Of a stretch of 64,000 bases of DNA, positions 30,289 through 43,324 are shown in pieces. Source of the DNA: Opitutus sp. GTDB taxonomy: Bacteria > Verrucomicrobiota > Verrucomicrobiae > Opitutales > Opitutaceae. The stretch's first letter is position 1. The number at the start of each line of letters is the position of its first letter. Position numbers and translations under genes: made by a program. Where the stretch lies: contig SIBR01000003.1 in assembly GCA_009695065.1 (NCBI GenBank), positions 127,075 through 191,074 of the forward strand. The letters run 5' to 3'. Below the pieces are notes generated by a model. The model saw only the letters and a list, made by a program, of their open reading frames with translations. It did not search any database and was not told the origin of the DNA.

Positions 30289-30981
30289 TCAGCGCTTCGG
30301 GGCTGCCGGGGGCTGCACGGACAGCAATGGCTCCGGGGGCGGAAGAAAGTCGGCGACCTTGCCGCGGGCAAACTCCTGCTCGATCTCCGTCGCCCGTCGT
30401 TCGCCGGCGACGGTCCACTCCGGGCGTTTCATCGTTTGGATATGCTGGCGCAGGGCGGTTTCGGCCTGGGCGTCGGCACCGCGCTTGGTCGCGAGGACCA
30501 GCCAGCAGAGCGCCTCGGCGTAATCGCGCTTCACGCCGCGGGCGCTGGCATAGGCGGCGCCAAGGTTGTGAAAGGCCTCGGACACGCCGCCGGCGGCTGC
30601 GGCGCGGAAATAGGCGAGGGCCCGTGTGCGGTCCTGCTTCACGCCGTCGCCGTCGTCCAGCAGCATCCCGATGCGAAAGGCGGCCGAGCCCTCACCCGCG
30701 CGCGCGGCCTGTTCCAGCAGAATGAGAGCCTTGGGCCGATCCTGCGTCACCTTGTGTTCGGGATCGCCGCGCAGCAGCAGCTCGCCGAGTTGGGCCTTCG
30801 CCTTCGGGTTACCCTTTTCGGCGGCGGCCGTGAGTTCCTTGACGTCGGCCCAGCTGTTGCCGCCGCCGGTGCGTGACATCAGAACAGGGGGAGCATCCTT
30901 CGGCTCCTTGTCCTTTTTGTCTGGTTTGCGGTCGGCGGCAACGGCGGCTGAGGCCAGTATCAGGCAAACGACCGGGGTCAT
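30289..30981 (-). CDS. Exported Sel1-repeat protein
   Basis: 230 aa from the ATG at 30981, which gives a signal peptide (TPVVCLILASAAVAADRK). A Lys/Asp-rich linker follows, then about three Sel1-type helical repeats (residues about 60-165), including AKAQLGELLLRGDPEHKV, AAFRIGMLLDDGDGVKQDRTRALAYFRAA and AFHNLGAAYASARGVKRDY. The tail is Pro-rich. Sel1 proteins usually act as scaffolds, so no enzyme role is proposed. The frame continues upstream to 31164, but that part lacks family features. Confidence 0.8.
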   Translation of the reverse strand: MTPVVCLILASAAVAADRKPDKKDKEPKDAPPVLMSRTGGGNSWADVKELTAAAEKGNPKAKAQLGELLLRGDPEHKVTQDRPKALILLEQAARAGEGSAAFRIGMLLDDGDGVKQDRTRALAYFRAAAAGGVSEAFHNLGAAYASARGVKRDYAEALCWLVLATKRGADAQAETALRQHIQTMKRPEWTVAGERRATEIEQEFARGKVADFLPPPEPLLSVQPPAAPKR

Positions 30982-31176
30982 CCATCGAACGGCGGACCGG
31001 CCGATCCAAGTCGGCCGGTTCTTTGCGGCGAGTCGATGCAGGCCCGAGGGCATGCGGCAAGAAAACCGACGGCGATCGATCGTGCAACCCCGCCGCCAAA
31101 ATGTACGACGAAAATTCATGGAACCGGACGAGCACCGCGCCCGGCGGCTTCCGCCGCGGCCCATGACCGGTGGAAA

Positions 31177-32274
31177 TTACGCTTCCGCTTCGCCCGTGAT
31201 CACGGCCCCGCCGGTCACGTGCACCTTCTCCAGGATCGCGGTTTTGATTTTCTCGGCGAGCTCCGGCTTTTCCTTGAGCGCGGCCTTGGCCGCGTCGCGG
31301 CCCTGGCCAACGAGGTTGCCTTCGTAGGCGATCCAGGCGCCTTTCTTTTCGAGGATCTTGTGTTCGAGGCCGAGATCGAGGAGCGACCCGATCTTCGAGA
31401 TGCCCTCGTCATACATGATGTCGAACTCCACCTCGGTGAAGGGCGGGGCGACCTTGTTCTTCACGACTTTGATCTTCGTGCGATTGCCGATGACTTTGCC
31501 CTCGGGCGTCTTGATCTGATCCTTGCGGCGGATGTCGATGCGGATCGACGAGAAGAATTTCAGCGCCCGGCCGCCGGAGGTGGTTTCCGGGTTGCCGAAC
31601 ATCACGCCAATTTTTTCGCGGATCTGATTGGTGAAAATGCACACGCAATTCGTCTTGCTGACGACGGCGGTGAGGCGGCGCATGGCTTGGGACATCAGGC
31701 GCGCCTGTGCGCCCATCGTCATGTCGCCCATCTGCCCGTCGAGTTCGGCGCGGGTGGTGAGGGCGGCGACGGAATCGAGCACGATCACGTCGATGCTGTT
31801 CGAGCGGATGAGGGTCTCCATGATGTTGAGCGCGTCCTCGCCGCTGTCCGGCTGGGAAACGAGCAGGTCATCGAGGTTGACCCCGACGATGCGGGCATAC
31901 TTCGGGTCGAGGGCGTGCTCCACGTCGATGAAGGCCGCGAGGCCGCCTTTTTTCTGGGCCTCGGCGATGACACTGAGGCAGAAGGTGGTTTTGCCCGAGG
32001 ATTCTGGGCCGTAGACTTCGATGATGCGGCCCTTGGGCAGGCCGCCAACGCCGAGCGCGAGATCGATGGCGAGCGAGCCGGTCGAGATCGTCTCGACCTT
32101 CATCCTGGCATTGCTGCCGAGGCGCATGATCGAGCCCTCGCCGAACTGCTTGGTGATGGAGGAGAGCGCCAGTTCGATGTTTTTGTCGCGGGCGTGGGCG
32201 ATGGCGGCGGGCGGTTCGGACCGGCCCTTGGGGGCGGGGGCGGCGGATTTGGTTTCGGCGGCGGCTTTGGACAT
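31177..32274 (-). CDS. recA: Recombinase RecA
   Basis: 365 aa, strand exchange and SOS co-protease. Walker A is GPESSGKTT. Also visible are the DVEHALDP segment, [10 protein letters not shown] (Walker B), the L1/L2 loop region with [15 protein letters not shown] and [16 protein letters not shown], and the ATP-cap Lys/Arg region [11 protein letters not shown]. The start is the ATG at 32274, giving MSKAAAETK with a poorly conserved Ala/Lys-rich N-terminus. The promoter region contains a LexA-type operator 114-127 nt upstream of the start. Confidence 0.98.
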   Translation of the reverse strand: MSKAAAETKSAAPAPKGRSEPPAAIAHARDKNIELALSSITKQFGEGSIMRLGSNARMKVETISTGSLAIDLALGVGGLPKGRIIEVYGPESSGKTTFCLSVIAEAQKKGGLAAFIDVEHALDPKYARIVGVNLDDLLVSQPDSGEDALNIMETLIRSNSIDVIVLDSVAALTTRAELDGQMGDMTMGAQARLMSQAMRRLTAVVSKTNCVCIFTNQIREKIGVMFGNPETTSGGRALKFFSSIRIDIRRKDQIKTPEGKVIGNRTKIKVVKNKVAPPFTEVEFDIMYDEGISKIGSLLDLGLEHKILEKKGAWIAYEGNLVGQGRDAAKAALKEKPELAEKIKTAILEKVHVTGGAVITGEAEA

Positions 32275-32382
32275 GGCGGAGACGGTTATAAGGATGTGGG
32301 TGGGTGTTTTAATAAAGAGGCCCGGCAGCCAGCGTGGGCCGGCGGAAAGGCGAGGCAAGGGCGACCTTGCGGAAATCGGACA

Positions 32383-32406
32383 TGACGTGTTCAGGTGAAC
32401 ACGTCA
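32383..32406 (-). promoter_or_regulatory. LexA (SOS) operator and likely recA promoter
   Basis: Perfect 11-bp arms TGACGTGTTCA (32383-32393) and TGAACACGTCA (32396-32406) flank the bases GG. The core TGTTC-AGGT-GAACA (32388-32401) is an exact match to TGTTC-N4-GAACA, the LexA motif reported for Verrucomicrobia as I recall it. On the recA strand, TTGACG (32402-32407) is a good -35 hexamer, so the operator would sit in the promoter spacer, a usual place for repression. The -10 is poorly matched. This fits SOS control of recA. Confidence 0.85.
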
Positions 32407-32456
32407 AGCCTCTTGCGCGGCCGAATCAAGCGGGCCCCGGATCGGCCACGAGTAAA

Positions 32457-32684
32457 AACACGGGCCGCGGCATCCCCGCGGACGAACGGGCGGCAGTCGT
32501 GGAATTCGGCCGGCGTGCGAGCAACGTCGGCAACGTGCGCACGATGGGCGGCGGCTTCGGCCTCACCAAGGCGTTTCTTGCCACAAAACAGTTCGGCGGC
32601 CGCTTCTGGATTGCCACGGAGGTGGGTGTCGGCACGCGCGTCCGGATCCACGTCCCGCGTCCCGTGGCGGCTCAGACGCGGTAA
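32457..32684 (+). pseudogene. Remnant of a histidine-kinase ATPase domain
   Basis: About 75 codons that read as the end of a HATPase_c domain: NTGRGIPADERAAVVEFG corresponds to the G1 box and following helix, GGGFGLTKAFL to the G2 box, and GGRFWIATEVGVGTRVRIHV to the final strands. The upstream in-frame sequence (from about 32334) runs back into the recA promoter and shows no N-box or dimerisation domain. There is no credible start or sensor part. It overlaps the 3' end of the convergent epimerase gene by 13 bases. It is most likely decayed DNA rather than a small working protein. Confidence 0.6.
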
Positions 32685-33694
32685 TAGCCGCGGAACCAGT
32701 CGACAAAGCGCCGGAGGCCTTCCTCCAGCGGCATCTTCGGCGTGAAACTGATCGCCGCCTGGACCCGCGTCAGGTCGGCGCAGGTTTCGAACATGTCGCC
32801 CGGCTGCGGCGGCAGGAGTTCGATCGGCGCCTTGCGGCCGAGGAGTTCCTCGAGCATGCGGACAAACAGCACGGTTTCGACCGGGCGGTGATGGCCGAGG
32901 TTGAAGATACTCGGCGGCCGGTTCGACGTGCTCACGGCCAGCGGGGTGGGGGAGTCGGCCGGACTCGACGTGCTTTCGGCAGGTGGCGGGTAAAGCAGCA
33001 CCTTTACGACGCCATCGACGATGTCGTCGATGTAAGTGAAGTCGCGGAGGTTCTTGCCGTGGTTGAAGAGCTTGAGTGGTCGGCCCTCGAGAATGGCGCG
33101 GGCGAAGAGCGTGGGGGCCATGTCCGGCCGACCCCAGGGTCCGTAGACGGTGAAAAAGCGCAGGCCGGTGACGTTGAGCCCGTGGTTCAGCGCGTAGCTG
33201 TGCGCCATGAGCTCGTTGGCTTTCTTGGTCGCGCCATAGTACGAAACGGGCTGGTCAGTGTTGTCGTCCTCGTGGAACGGAGGCTTTGCGCCAGCGCCGT
33301 AAACGCTGCTGCTGGAGGCAAACACGAGGTGCTTTGGCGGGGTGCGCCGGCAGGCCTCGAGCACGCTGGCAAAGCCTTCCAGGTTGGACCGGGTGTAGGC
33401 TGCGGGATGCTCCATGCTGTAGCGGACGCCGGGTTGCGCGCCCAGATGGACAAAATAGTCGGGTTTGAAATGCGCAACGAGGCCGGCGAATTTCTCCGCG
33501 TCGGCGAAATCGGCCTGCAAAAAGCGAAAATTCTCCCGCGACGTGAGTTCCGCGAGCCGGGCTCGCTTCAGGGCCACGTCGTAGTAGTCGTTCAGGTTGT
33601 CCACGCCCAGCACCTCGCAGCGCTTCGTTTCCGCCAGGCGCCGGGCGACGTGGTAACCGATGAAACCGGCGGCGCCGGTTACGAGGACTTTCAT
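32672..33694 (-). CDS. NAD-dependent epimerase, UDP-glucuronate 4-epimerase-like
   Basis: 340 aa extended SDR. GAAGFIGYHVARRL is the NAD site (residues 7-20). NLNDYYDVALKRARL is typical of UDP-glucuronate/galacturonate epimerases. Next come FASSSSVYG, the Y-x3-K pair in YYGATKKANE and the strong signature GLRFFTVYGPWGRPDMAP. An insertion rich in Ser, Pro and Thr (about 245-270) interrupts the C-terminal domain. The likely product is UDP-galacturonate for surface polysaccharide, but no glycosyltransferases lie nearby. Confidence 0.88.
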   Translation of the reverse strand: MKVLVTGAAGFIGYHVARRLAETKRCEVLGVDNLNDYYDVALKRARLAELTSRENFRFLQADFADAEKFAGLVAHFKPDYFVHLGAQPGVRYSMEHPAAYTRSNLEGFASVLEACRRTPPKHLVFASSSSVYGAGAKPPFHEDDNTDQPVSYYGATKKANELMAHSYALNHGLNVTGLRFFTVYGPWGRPDMAPTLFARAILEGRPLKLFNHGKNLRDFTYIDDIVDGVVKVLLYPPPAESTSSPADSPTPLAVSTSNRPPSIFNLGHHRPVETVLFVRMLEELLGRKAPIELLPPQPGDMFETCADLTRVQAAISFTPKMPLEEGLRRFVDWFRGYYRV

Positions 33695-33908
33695 CTTGCG
33701 CGTGATAGGGTAACGCGCGCGGGGCGGCTAGCGGAAACTGCGCCGGCCGACCGGAAAGGCCGGAATCGCGGCAGGTGTGGCGCGCACCGCGGTTCCGCCT
33801 GCGGAAGACGATCCCGAAAATTGTGAGAACGGGGCGAAGACTGTGCTTGATTGCCGAAATCGCTGCCCTTTACCTTGCGGTACTTTTGCCTCCGCATACG
33901 CTCACCGA

Positions 33909-34244
33909 ATGAAGATCAAAGCCTATCTCAAGCCGCAATGCGGCTGGTCCAACGGTGTCCGCGCCGTTTTGCGGAAGCATAACCTGCCGTTCGAGGACAT
34001 CGACATCATCAACAACCGCGCAAATTACGCGGAAATGGTGCAAAAGTCCGGCCAGCCCCTCTCGCCGTGCGTCGAAATCGACGGCGTGATGCTGGCGGAC
34101 ATCTCGGGCGAAGAGGTGGAAAACTATCTGCTCAGCAACGATCTCGTGAAACCGAACGAGGTCGCGCCGGATGTGCCGACCAATGCGGGTTGCTCCGACG
34201 ACGAGCACGCCAAGATGGCCACCAAAACGATCCGCTTCTTCTAA
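33909..34244 (+). CDS. Glutaredoxin-like protein with CGWS active site
   Basis: 111 aa from the ATG at 33909. The thioredoxin-fold start MKIKAYLKPQCGWSNGVRAVL carries CGWS, a monothiol glutaredoxin type (compare CGFS). The middle has the cis-Pro region QPLSPCVEIDG followed by the GSH-binding-like DISGEEVENYL. The C-terminal tail has an extra Cys (AGCSDDEHAKM). It is followed by an intrinsic terminator and then gltB. It may serve Fe-S delivery, which would suit the iron-sulfur GOGAT next door, but that is inference. Confidence 0.8.
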   Translation: MKIKAYLKPQCGWSNGVRAVLRKHNLPFEDIDIINNRANYAEMVQKSGQPLSPCVEIDGVMLADISGEEVENYLLSNDLVKPNEVAPDVPTNAGCSDDEHAKMATKTIRFF

Positions 34245-34278
34245 ACCACGCTGAGCGCTCTCCGCAAATAACACTCCC

Positions 34279-34316
34279 GGGCCGCTCTCGCACAGAACGA
34301 GACCGGCCCTTTTTTT
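34279..34316 (+). terminator. Intrinsic terminator after the glutaredoxin gene
   Basis: Stem GGGCCG-C-TCTCG (34279-34290) pairs with CGAGA-C-CGGCCC (34298-34309), with one C-C mismatch and a 7-nt loop CACAGAA. Seven T follow directly (34310-34316). It lies 35 nt after the stop codon of the glutaredoxin-like gene and about 95 nt before gltB, so gltB should have its own promoter. Confidence 0.9.
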
Positions 34317-34410
34317 CGACGCCCTTCGCCACCTTGCCGCCTCCGTTCGGTCTGAAATCCGCTTCTCCTTCGTTTCCTTCACTTTTGCACAACCACGCGC
34401 TTCGAACCCA

Positions 34411-39054
<4,644 letters not shown>

Positions 39055-39071
39055 GCGGCGCGTCGCCCCGC

Positions 39072-39103
39072 GATCTCAAATCTCAAATTTCAGATTTTAA
39101 ATC
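39072..39103. repeat. TCAAATCT word repeat between gltB and gltD
   Basis: A 32-nt AT-rich stretch in an otherwise GC-rich spacer. It contains two tandem copies of ATCTCAA followed by inverted pieces: AAATCT (39078-39083) and AGATTT (39092-39097). It ends 11 nt before the gltD start, so it borders the ribosome-binding region. It resembles the other word-repeat spacers of this window in kind, not in sequence. Confidence 0.65.
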
Positions 39104-39114
39104 ACCCCTTTTCC

Positions 39115-40599
39115 ATGGGTAAACCAACCGGCTTCATCGAATACCTGCGCGAACTGCCCGTCGACCGTCCGCCGTCCGAGCGGGTGCGCGATTGGAAGGA
39201 GTTTCACCATCACATGGAGGAGAAGAAACTCCGCCAGCAGGGGGCGCGCTGCATGGATTGCGGCGTTCCGTTCTGTCACACGGGCAAGTTGATCAGCGGC
39301 ATGGCGAGCGGCTGCCCGATCAACAACCTGATCCCGGAGTGGAACGACCTCGTCTATCGCGGCCTGTGGAAGGAAGCGCTCGACCGGCTGCACAAGACGA
39401 ACAATTTCCCCGAGTTCACCGGCCGCGTCTGTCCGGCGCCGTGCGAGGGCTCGTGCGTGCTCGGCATCAATGCGCCGCCCGTCACGATCAAGAACATCGA
39501 GGCCTCGATCATCGACAAGGGTTGGGAGGAAGGCTGGGTCGTCCCGGAGGCGCCCGCGGTGCGCACCGGCAAGAAGGTGGCTGTCATCGGCTCCGGTCCG
39601 GCCGGCCTTTCCGCCGCGGCCCAGCTCAATCGCGCCAGCCACGCCGTCACGGTTTTCGAACGCGCCGATCGCCCCGGCGGGCTGCTGATGTACGGCATCC
39701 CGAACATGAAGCTCGACAAGCAAGAGGTCGTGCTGCGCCGCATCAAGTTGCTGGAGCAGGAGGGGATCAAATTCATTTGCAACGCCAACGTGGGCGAGAA
39801 CGTCGAGCCGCAGATTTTCCTGAAAGAATACGACGCCACAGTCATCTGCACCGGCGCCACGCAGCCGCGCGATCTCCCGATCGAGGGCCGCCATCTCAAG
39901 GGGGTGCATTTCGCGATGGAGTTTCTGACGGAGAACACCAAGGCCGTGCTCAACGGTGGCGCCGGGCTCGCGGCGATCAGCGCCCGGGGCAAGGACGTGG
40001 TGGTCATCGGCGGCGGTGACACCGGGACCGACTGCGTGGGCACCTCGATGCGCCACGGCTGCAAGAGCCTGGTGCAGATTGAAATTCTCCCGAAGCCGCC
40101 GCTCGACCGCGCCGGGGACAATCCCTGGCCGGAATGGCCGAAGACCTACAAGCTGGATTACGGCCAGGAGGAGGCCGCCGCGAAATTCGGCGCCGACCCG
40201 CGCGTCTACCTCACGACGGTGAAGAAGTTCATCGGCGACGCCCAGGGCAACCTCAAGGAACTCGTGACGGTCGAGATCAAGTGGGAGAAAAACGACAAGG
40301 GTCAGTTCATCCCAAAGGAGCAACCCGGCACGGAGCAGACGCGGTCCGCGCAGCTCGTTTTGCTGGCCATGGGCTTCCTCGGGCCCGAGCAGGCCTTGCT
40401 CAAGGAAATCAACGTCGAGACCGACGCGCGCTCAAACGTCAAAGCCGAGCATGAGAAATACACGACGAGCATCCCGGGCGTCTTCGCCGCCGGTGATTGC
40501 CGCCGCGGGCAGAGCCTTGTGGTGTGGGCGATCAACGAGGGTAGAGGCGCGGCAAGAGAGTGTGATCGATACCTCATGGGTTCGACCGATCTTCCCTGA
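39115..40599 (+). CDS. gltD: Glutamate synthase, small (beta) subunit
   Basis: 494 aa flavoprotein passing electrons from NAD(P)H to GltB. The N-terminal Fe-S cysteines are in [21 protein letters not shown] and CPAPCEGSC. The FAD site is [18 protein letters not shown], and the NAD(P)H site is [21 protein letters not shown]. The C-terminus reads [29 protein letters not shown], then LMGSTDLP. A second, out-of-frame copy of the C-terminal coding end lies 88 nt downstream. Start at ATG 39115. Confidence 0.97.
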   Translation: MGKPTGFIEYLRELPVDRPPSERVRDWKEFHHHMEEKKLRQQGARCMDCGVPFCHTGKLISGMASGCPINNLIPEWNDLVYRGLWKEALDRLHKTNNFPEFTGRVCPAPCEGSCVLGINAPPVTIKNIEASIIDKGWEEGWVVPEAPAVRTGKKVAVIGSGPAGLSAAAQLNRASHAVTVFERADRPGGLLMYGIPNMKLDKQEVVLRRIKLLEQEGIKFICNANVGENVEPQIFLKEYDATVICTGATQPRDLPIEGRHLKGVHFAMEFLTENTKAVLNGGAGLAAISARGKDVVVIGGGDTGTDCVGTSMRHGCKSLVQIEILPKPPLDRAGDNPWPEWPKTYKLDYGQEEAAAKFGADPRVYLTTVKKFIGDAQGNLKELVTVEIKWEKNDKGQFIPKEQPGTEQTRSAQLVLLAMGFLGPEQALLKEINVETDARSNVKAEHEKYTTSIPGVFAAGDCRRGQSLVVWAINEGRGAARECDRYLMGSTDLP

Positions 40600-40619
40600 C
40601 GAAGCCCGGGTGCAGCTTG

Positions 40620-40655
40620 TCCGCCATAGTCCCGCCACGGCGGGACGACGGTGGA
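40620..40655. repeat. REP-like palindromic element behind gltD
   Basis: A 36-nt near-palindrome. Outer arms TCCGCC (40620-40625) and GGTGGA (40650-40655) differ at one base. The inner hairpin GTCCCGCC/GGCGGGAC (40629-40646) is perfect. It lies between the gltD stop and a second copy of the gltD C-terminal coding sequence (MGYTDLP, ending 40690). It has the look of a short palindromic intergenic repeat; transcribed, it would also form a hairpin at the end of the glt operon. Confidence 0.7.
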
Positions 40656-40757
40656 ACCGCCTCCTGATGGGGTACACGGATCTGCCGTAAGCGCGGCGGC
40701 TTGGTTTTGGTTTGAGGGTTGTCGTCCGCGGAAATTCCGCCGAAATCGCGATCGTTT

Positions 40758-41219
40758 ATGCCCTCCAAACCGATACCCGGCTCCAGTGGCGACGTGCTGA
40801 CCTCGCTGCCGTCGGCCTACGTGCCGCACCCGGGCACCAGGCTTCTGCACCTGCCGCGATTTCTCGCGAAGTGCCAGTATGTGAAGGCCCATGGGGCATT
40901 GCCGCCGAGCTACGCGAAGAATTACAAGCGCGGCTGCGACCGGTTTTTGTCGCAGCACCTGGGCATCGACCCGGCCGACGTGGAGAAAATCGTATTCGAG
41001 TCGGCCTCCGACGACGAAATCGAGGTAAAGCTGAAGCAGCTCCTGCCGGCGGAGGTTCGCGCCGGGGCGTGGAATCGCCGCTACGTGCAGATGGGCATGA
41101 GCCCGGCGGGGCGCGAATTCATCAAGGAGGCGCTCACCGCCATGGGCTGCGCCGATCGCGCCGACGATATCAAGAGCGTGCCCGACCTGATGGATTTCGA
41201 TGAGGGCAGAATTGAGTAA
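40758..41219 (+). CDS. DUF5069-type conserved protein
   Basis: 153 aa from the ATG at 40758. It shows features I associate with the DUF5069 family: VPHPGTRLLHLPRFLAKCQYVKAHGALPPSY near the N-terminus, YKRGCDRFLSQHLGID and a C-terminal acidic tail. It is soluble, with no signal or membrane segment. The function is unknown. It follows gltD in the same direction, with a spacer containing the REP-like element. The frame extends to 40719 but those residues look random. Confidence 0.75.
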   Translation: MPSKPIPGSSGDVLTSLPSAYVPHPGTRLLHLPRFLAKCQYVKAHGALPPSYAKNYKRGCDRFLSQHLGIDPADVEKIVFESASDDEIEVKLKQLLPAEVRAGAWNRRYVQMGMSPAGREFIKEALTAMGCADRADDIKSVPDLMDFDEGRIE

Positions 41220-41314
41220 AGCGTCGCGCCAGGGTTGAGAGCTGCGCGCGACCTCCGGGCGTTCGATCCGGGTTTGCTTCCGGATCTTCCTGGTTCCACA
41301 TTTTACGCCTCGCC

Positions 41315-41635
41315 ATGCTCAAAGGTCAGAAAGTCGTCTGCATCAACGATACGTTCACGCTCACGATCCGCGCGCTCTACAAGCAGCTGCCGGTGAAGGA
41401 CACCGTTTACACGGTGCGGGAGGTGTTTCTCGGCCGGGAGAAAATCGTGAAGGGCGGCGACACCGCGACCGTCGGTCTGTTGCTGAACGAGCTGAAAAAC
41501 CCGCCCGACCCTTTTCACCAAGGTGAGCAGGAACTCGGTTTTTCGTCGGAACGCTTCGCGCCGTTGAACGAGTTGCCGGACGAGACGGCCGAGGTGGAGG
41601 AGGTCGTCGGCGTCGGGGGATGGGCCGCGGTCTAA
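41315..41635 (+). CDS. Small conserved-looking protein of unknown function
   Basis: 106 aa. It begins MLKGQKVVCINDTFTLTIRALYKQLPVKDTVYTVREV, a compact pattern of beta-strands that suggests an SH3-like or ribosome/phage-type small barrel. The second half is acidic (LNELKNPPDPFHQGEQELGF, then ELPDETAEVEEVV). I do not recognise a named family. Codon use is like that of the neighbours and there is a proper start, so I take it as real. It converges on the lipoprotein gene at 41681. Confidence 0.6.
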   Translation: MLKGQKVVCINDTFTLTIRALYKQLPVKDTVYTVREVFLGREKIVKGGDTATVGLLLNELKNPPDPFHQGEQELGFSSERFAPLNELPDETAEVEEVVGVGGWAAV

Positions 41636-41680
41636 TTTGACTCCTCGCCGCTCAGGAGGGTGCAGCGGCGAACGCCAGCG

Positions 41681-42094
41681 TTAATCGATGGTCACGATCA
41701 CGTCGTGGACCTCGACGGGACTGTTTTCCTTCGCGTTCGCTTCTTTGATCAGCAGGAAACGGATTTTCGTCGGACGCTGGGCGAGGTTGATCACGAGAAA
41801 ACTGACCGATGAGCCTCCGGGCACGCCAGGGGTCGGGGTGACTTCGCTGGTCTGTTTGAGGAAGTGGGTGTCCTGGGCGAAGACCTGCCAGCGAAAACCC
41901 GCGACCTTCACCGGCGGGAGTTCCAGCTTCAACTCCGTGGCGACTTGGGCCGTTACGGCCGTGAATTTCTTTGCTGTGTCCAGCTCGACCGGGATCGTGC
42001 GGGTGGCCTTGAGTTCCGGGAGTTTGGTGGCGCAGCCGGCACCGGTCAGCCACAGGGTGGCGAGCAGCACGGCGAGCGGATTTTTGCCAGTCAT
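41681..42094 (-). CDS. Lipoprotein with possible chagasin-like (I42) fold
   Basis: 137 aa from the ATG at 42094. The signal ends in the lipobox LTGAGC, so a lipid-anchored outer- or inner-membrane protein is expected. The mature part is beta-rich: AGFRWQVFAQ, then PGVPGGSSVSFLVIN, then RPTKIRFLLIKEA. The G-x-x-W and Pro/Gly-rich loop spacing recalls I42 (chagasin) protease inhibitors, but the key motifs are incomplete, so this is tentative. The frame extends far upstream without coding character. Confidence 0.65.
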   Translation of the reverse strand: MTGKNPLAVLLATLWLTGAGCATKLPELKATRTIPVELDTAKKFTAVTAQVATELKLELPPVKVAGFRWQVFAQDTHFLKQTSEVTPTPGVPGGSSVSFLVINLAQRPTKIRFLLIKEANAKENSPVEVHDVIVTID

Positions 42095-42197
42095 CGCTTC
42101 GGAGCTTAGGACGGTTTCGAAATAAAAGAAGTGTGAGTGGGCGTATCTTTGGCCCGGACAACGCGCGGGCCACCGGACTGGCTCGGTTGCCCGTTGC

Positions 42198-43193
42198 CTA
42201 CCGGCGCACCGCGGGCCCGAAATCGGCGAGGTACTGCTCGACGATGACCTTGAGCGCCGGCGGCTGCGGCAATCCCAGCGCCACGGCGCGGGCGCCATCC
42301 ACGCTGACCGGCCAGTTGCTCACGATGCCCTGGATGCGTGCATCGGGGGCATCGACGATCGCCCCGATTTTCAGGCCGCGTTCGTCGGCGACCTGCCGGA
42401 TGACCGCGGCCGCGAGGTTCGGCGTCACGCGATGGGCCGGCAAAACATAGGCGCGATCCCCGCCGAGGCTGCTCGCCGGCACCTCATGGAGCGCGACGAA
42501 CGAATCGATTACGGTCCGGTAGCCCGTCATGGGGTGGGATTGGTCGCGATGCACCGGCAGCAGGCACGCTTCGCCGGCCAACGGTTCGCGAAACATCCCG
42601 CTCGCCCAGCTCGACGCGGCGGTATTCGGCTTGCCGGGGCGCACGATGACCGTGGGCAGGCGCGCCGAGCGGCCGTCGAAGTGGCCCTTGCGCGAGTGAT
42701 CGTTGATCAGCAATTCGCAGATGGCCTTCGTCATGCCGTACGTGGTGCGCGGCGTGAGCTTGGTCAGGTCGGTGTTCGGATCCGCCATCGCCTCGCCGCC
42801 GTAGCAGGCGATGCTGCTCGCGAAGACGACCCGGGGCCGGCCGGCGGCGGCGCGGGCCGCCTCGAAGACGTTGCGCCCGCCGTCGAGATTCACGCGCAGG
42901 GCGTCGTCGAAGCGCTCTTCGCACTCGCCGCTGACCATCGAGGCGAGGTGAAAGATCGCCGTGGCCGCGTCGGTGCCGATGGCGGCGAAGACGGTCGCAC
43001 GGTCGCTGATGTCGCCCTTGACCTGCCGCACCCGCGCGTCTTCGGCCGGCCGGTGGAAAAACGCGTCCAGCAGCACGATCTCGCGGATCTTTTCGGGCGC
43101 GCCCGAGGGTCCGGTGAGGTCGCCGCGTTGCAGCAGTTTCTGACAGAGCTGCGAGCCGAGGAAGCCGCCGCCGCCGGTGATGATGACTTTCAT
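42198..43193 (-). CDS. NAD-dependent epimerase/dehydrogenase, D-erythronate dehydrogenase-like
   Basis: 331 aa extended SDR. The NAD site is MKVIITGGGGFLGSQLCQ. The segment ASMVSGECEERFDDALRVNLDG is characteristic of the D-erythronate dehydrogenase (DenD) group. FASSIACYGG and YGMTKAICE supply the Ser and the Y-x3-K pair. VIVRPGKPN follows. The ATG at 43193 was chosen because it begins the Rossmann strand. It lies downstream of an SDR gene on the same strand, so a small sugar-acid operon is inferred. The other den/otn genes are not here. Confidence 0.8.
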   Translation of the reverse strand: MKVIITGGGGFLGSQLCQKLLQRGDLTGPSGAPEKIREIVLLDAFFHRPAEDARVRQVKGDISDRATVFAAIGTDAATAIFHLASMVSGECEERFDDALRVNLDGGRNVFEAARAAAGRPRVVFASSIACYGGEAMADPNTDLTKLTPRTTYGMTKAICELLINDHSRKGHFDGRSARLPTVIVRPGKPNTAASSWASGMFREPLAGEACLLPVHRDQSHPMTGYRTVIDSFVALHEVPASSLGGDRAYVLPAHRVTPNLAAAVIRQVADERGLKIGAIVDAPDARIQGIVSNWPVSVDGARAVALGLPQPPALKVIVEQYLADFGPAVRR

Positions 43194-43232
43194 GGGATGA
43201 AGAAAGAGGGCCGCGAACCAGGATGAGCCAGT

Positions 43233-43306
43233 GTGGAAATCAGGAAAAGAAACTGATCGCCCAAGAGCCCGCTTGCACGGCTTGTTCATGATTTCCTGAT
43301 TTCCAC
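43233..43306. repeat. Perfect 15-bp inverted repeat of GGAAATCAGGAAA between the SDR and DenD-like genes
   Basis: GTGGAAATCAGGAAA (43233-43247) recurs as its exact complement TTTCCTGATTTCCAC (43292-43306), with 44 nt between. It fills the 131-nt spacer of two co-oriented genes. There is no U-run. Words of the same kind (AACCAGGATGAGCC) precede the left arm. Confidence 0.85.
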
Positions 43307-43324
43307 CTTCTCGGTCGTTCCGGC

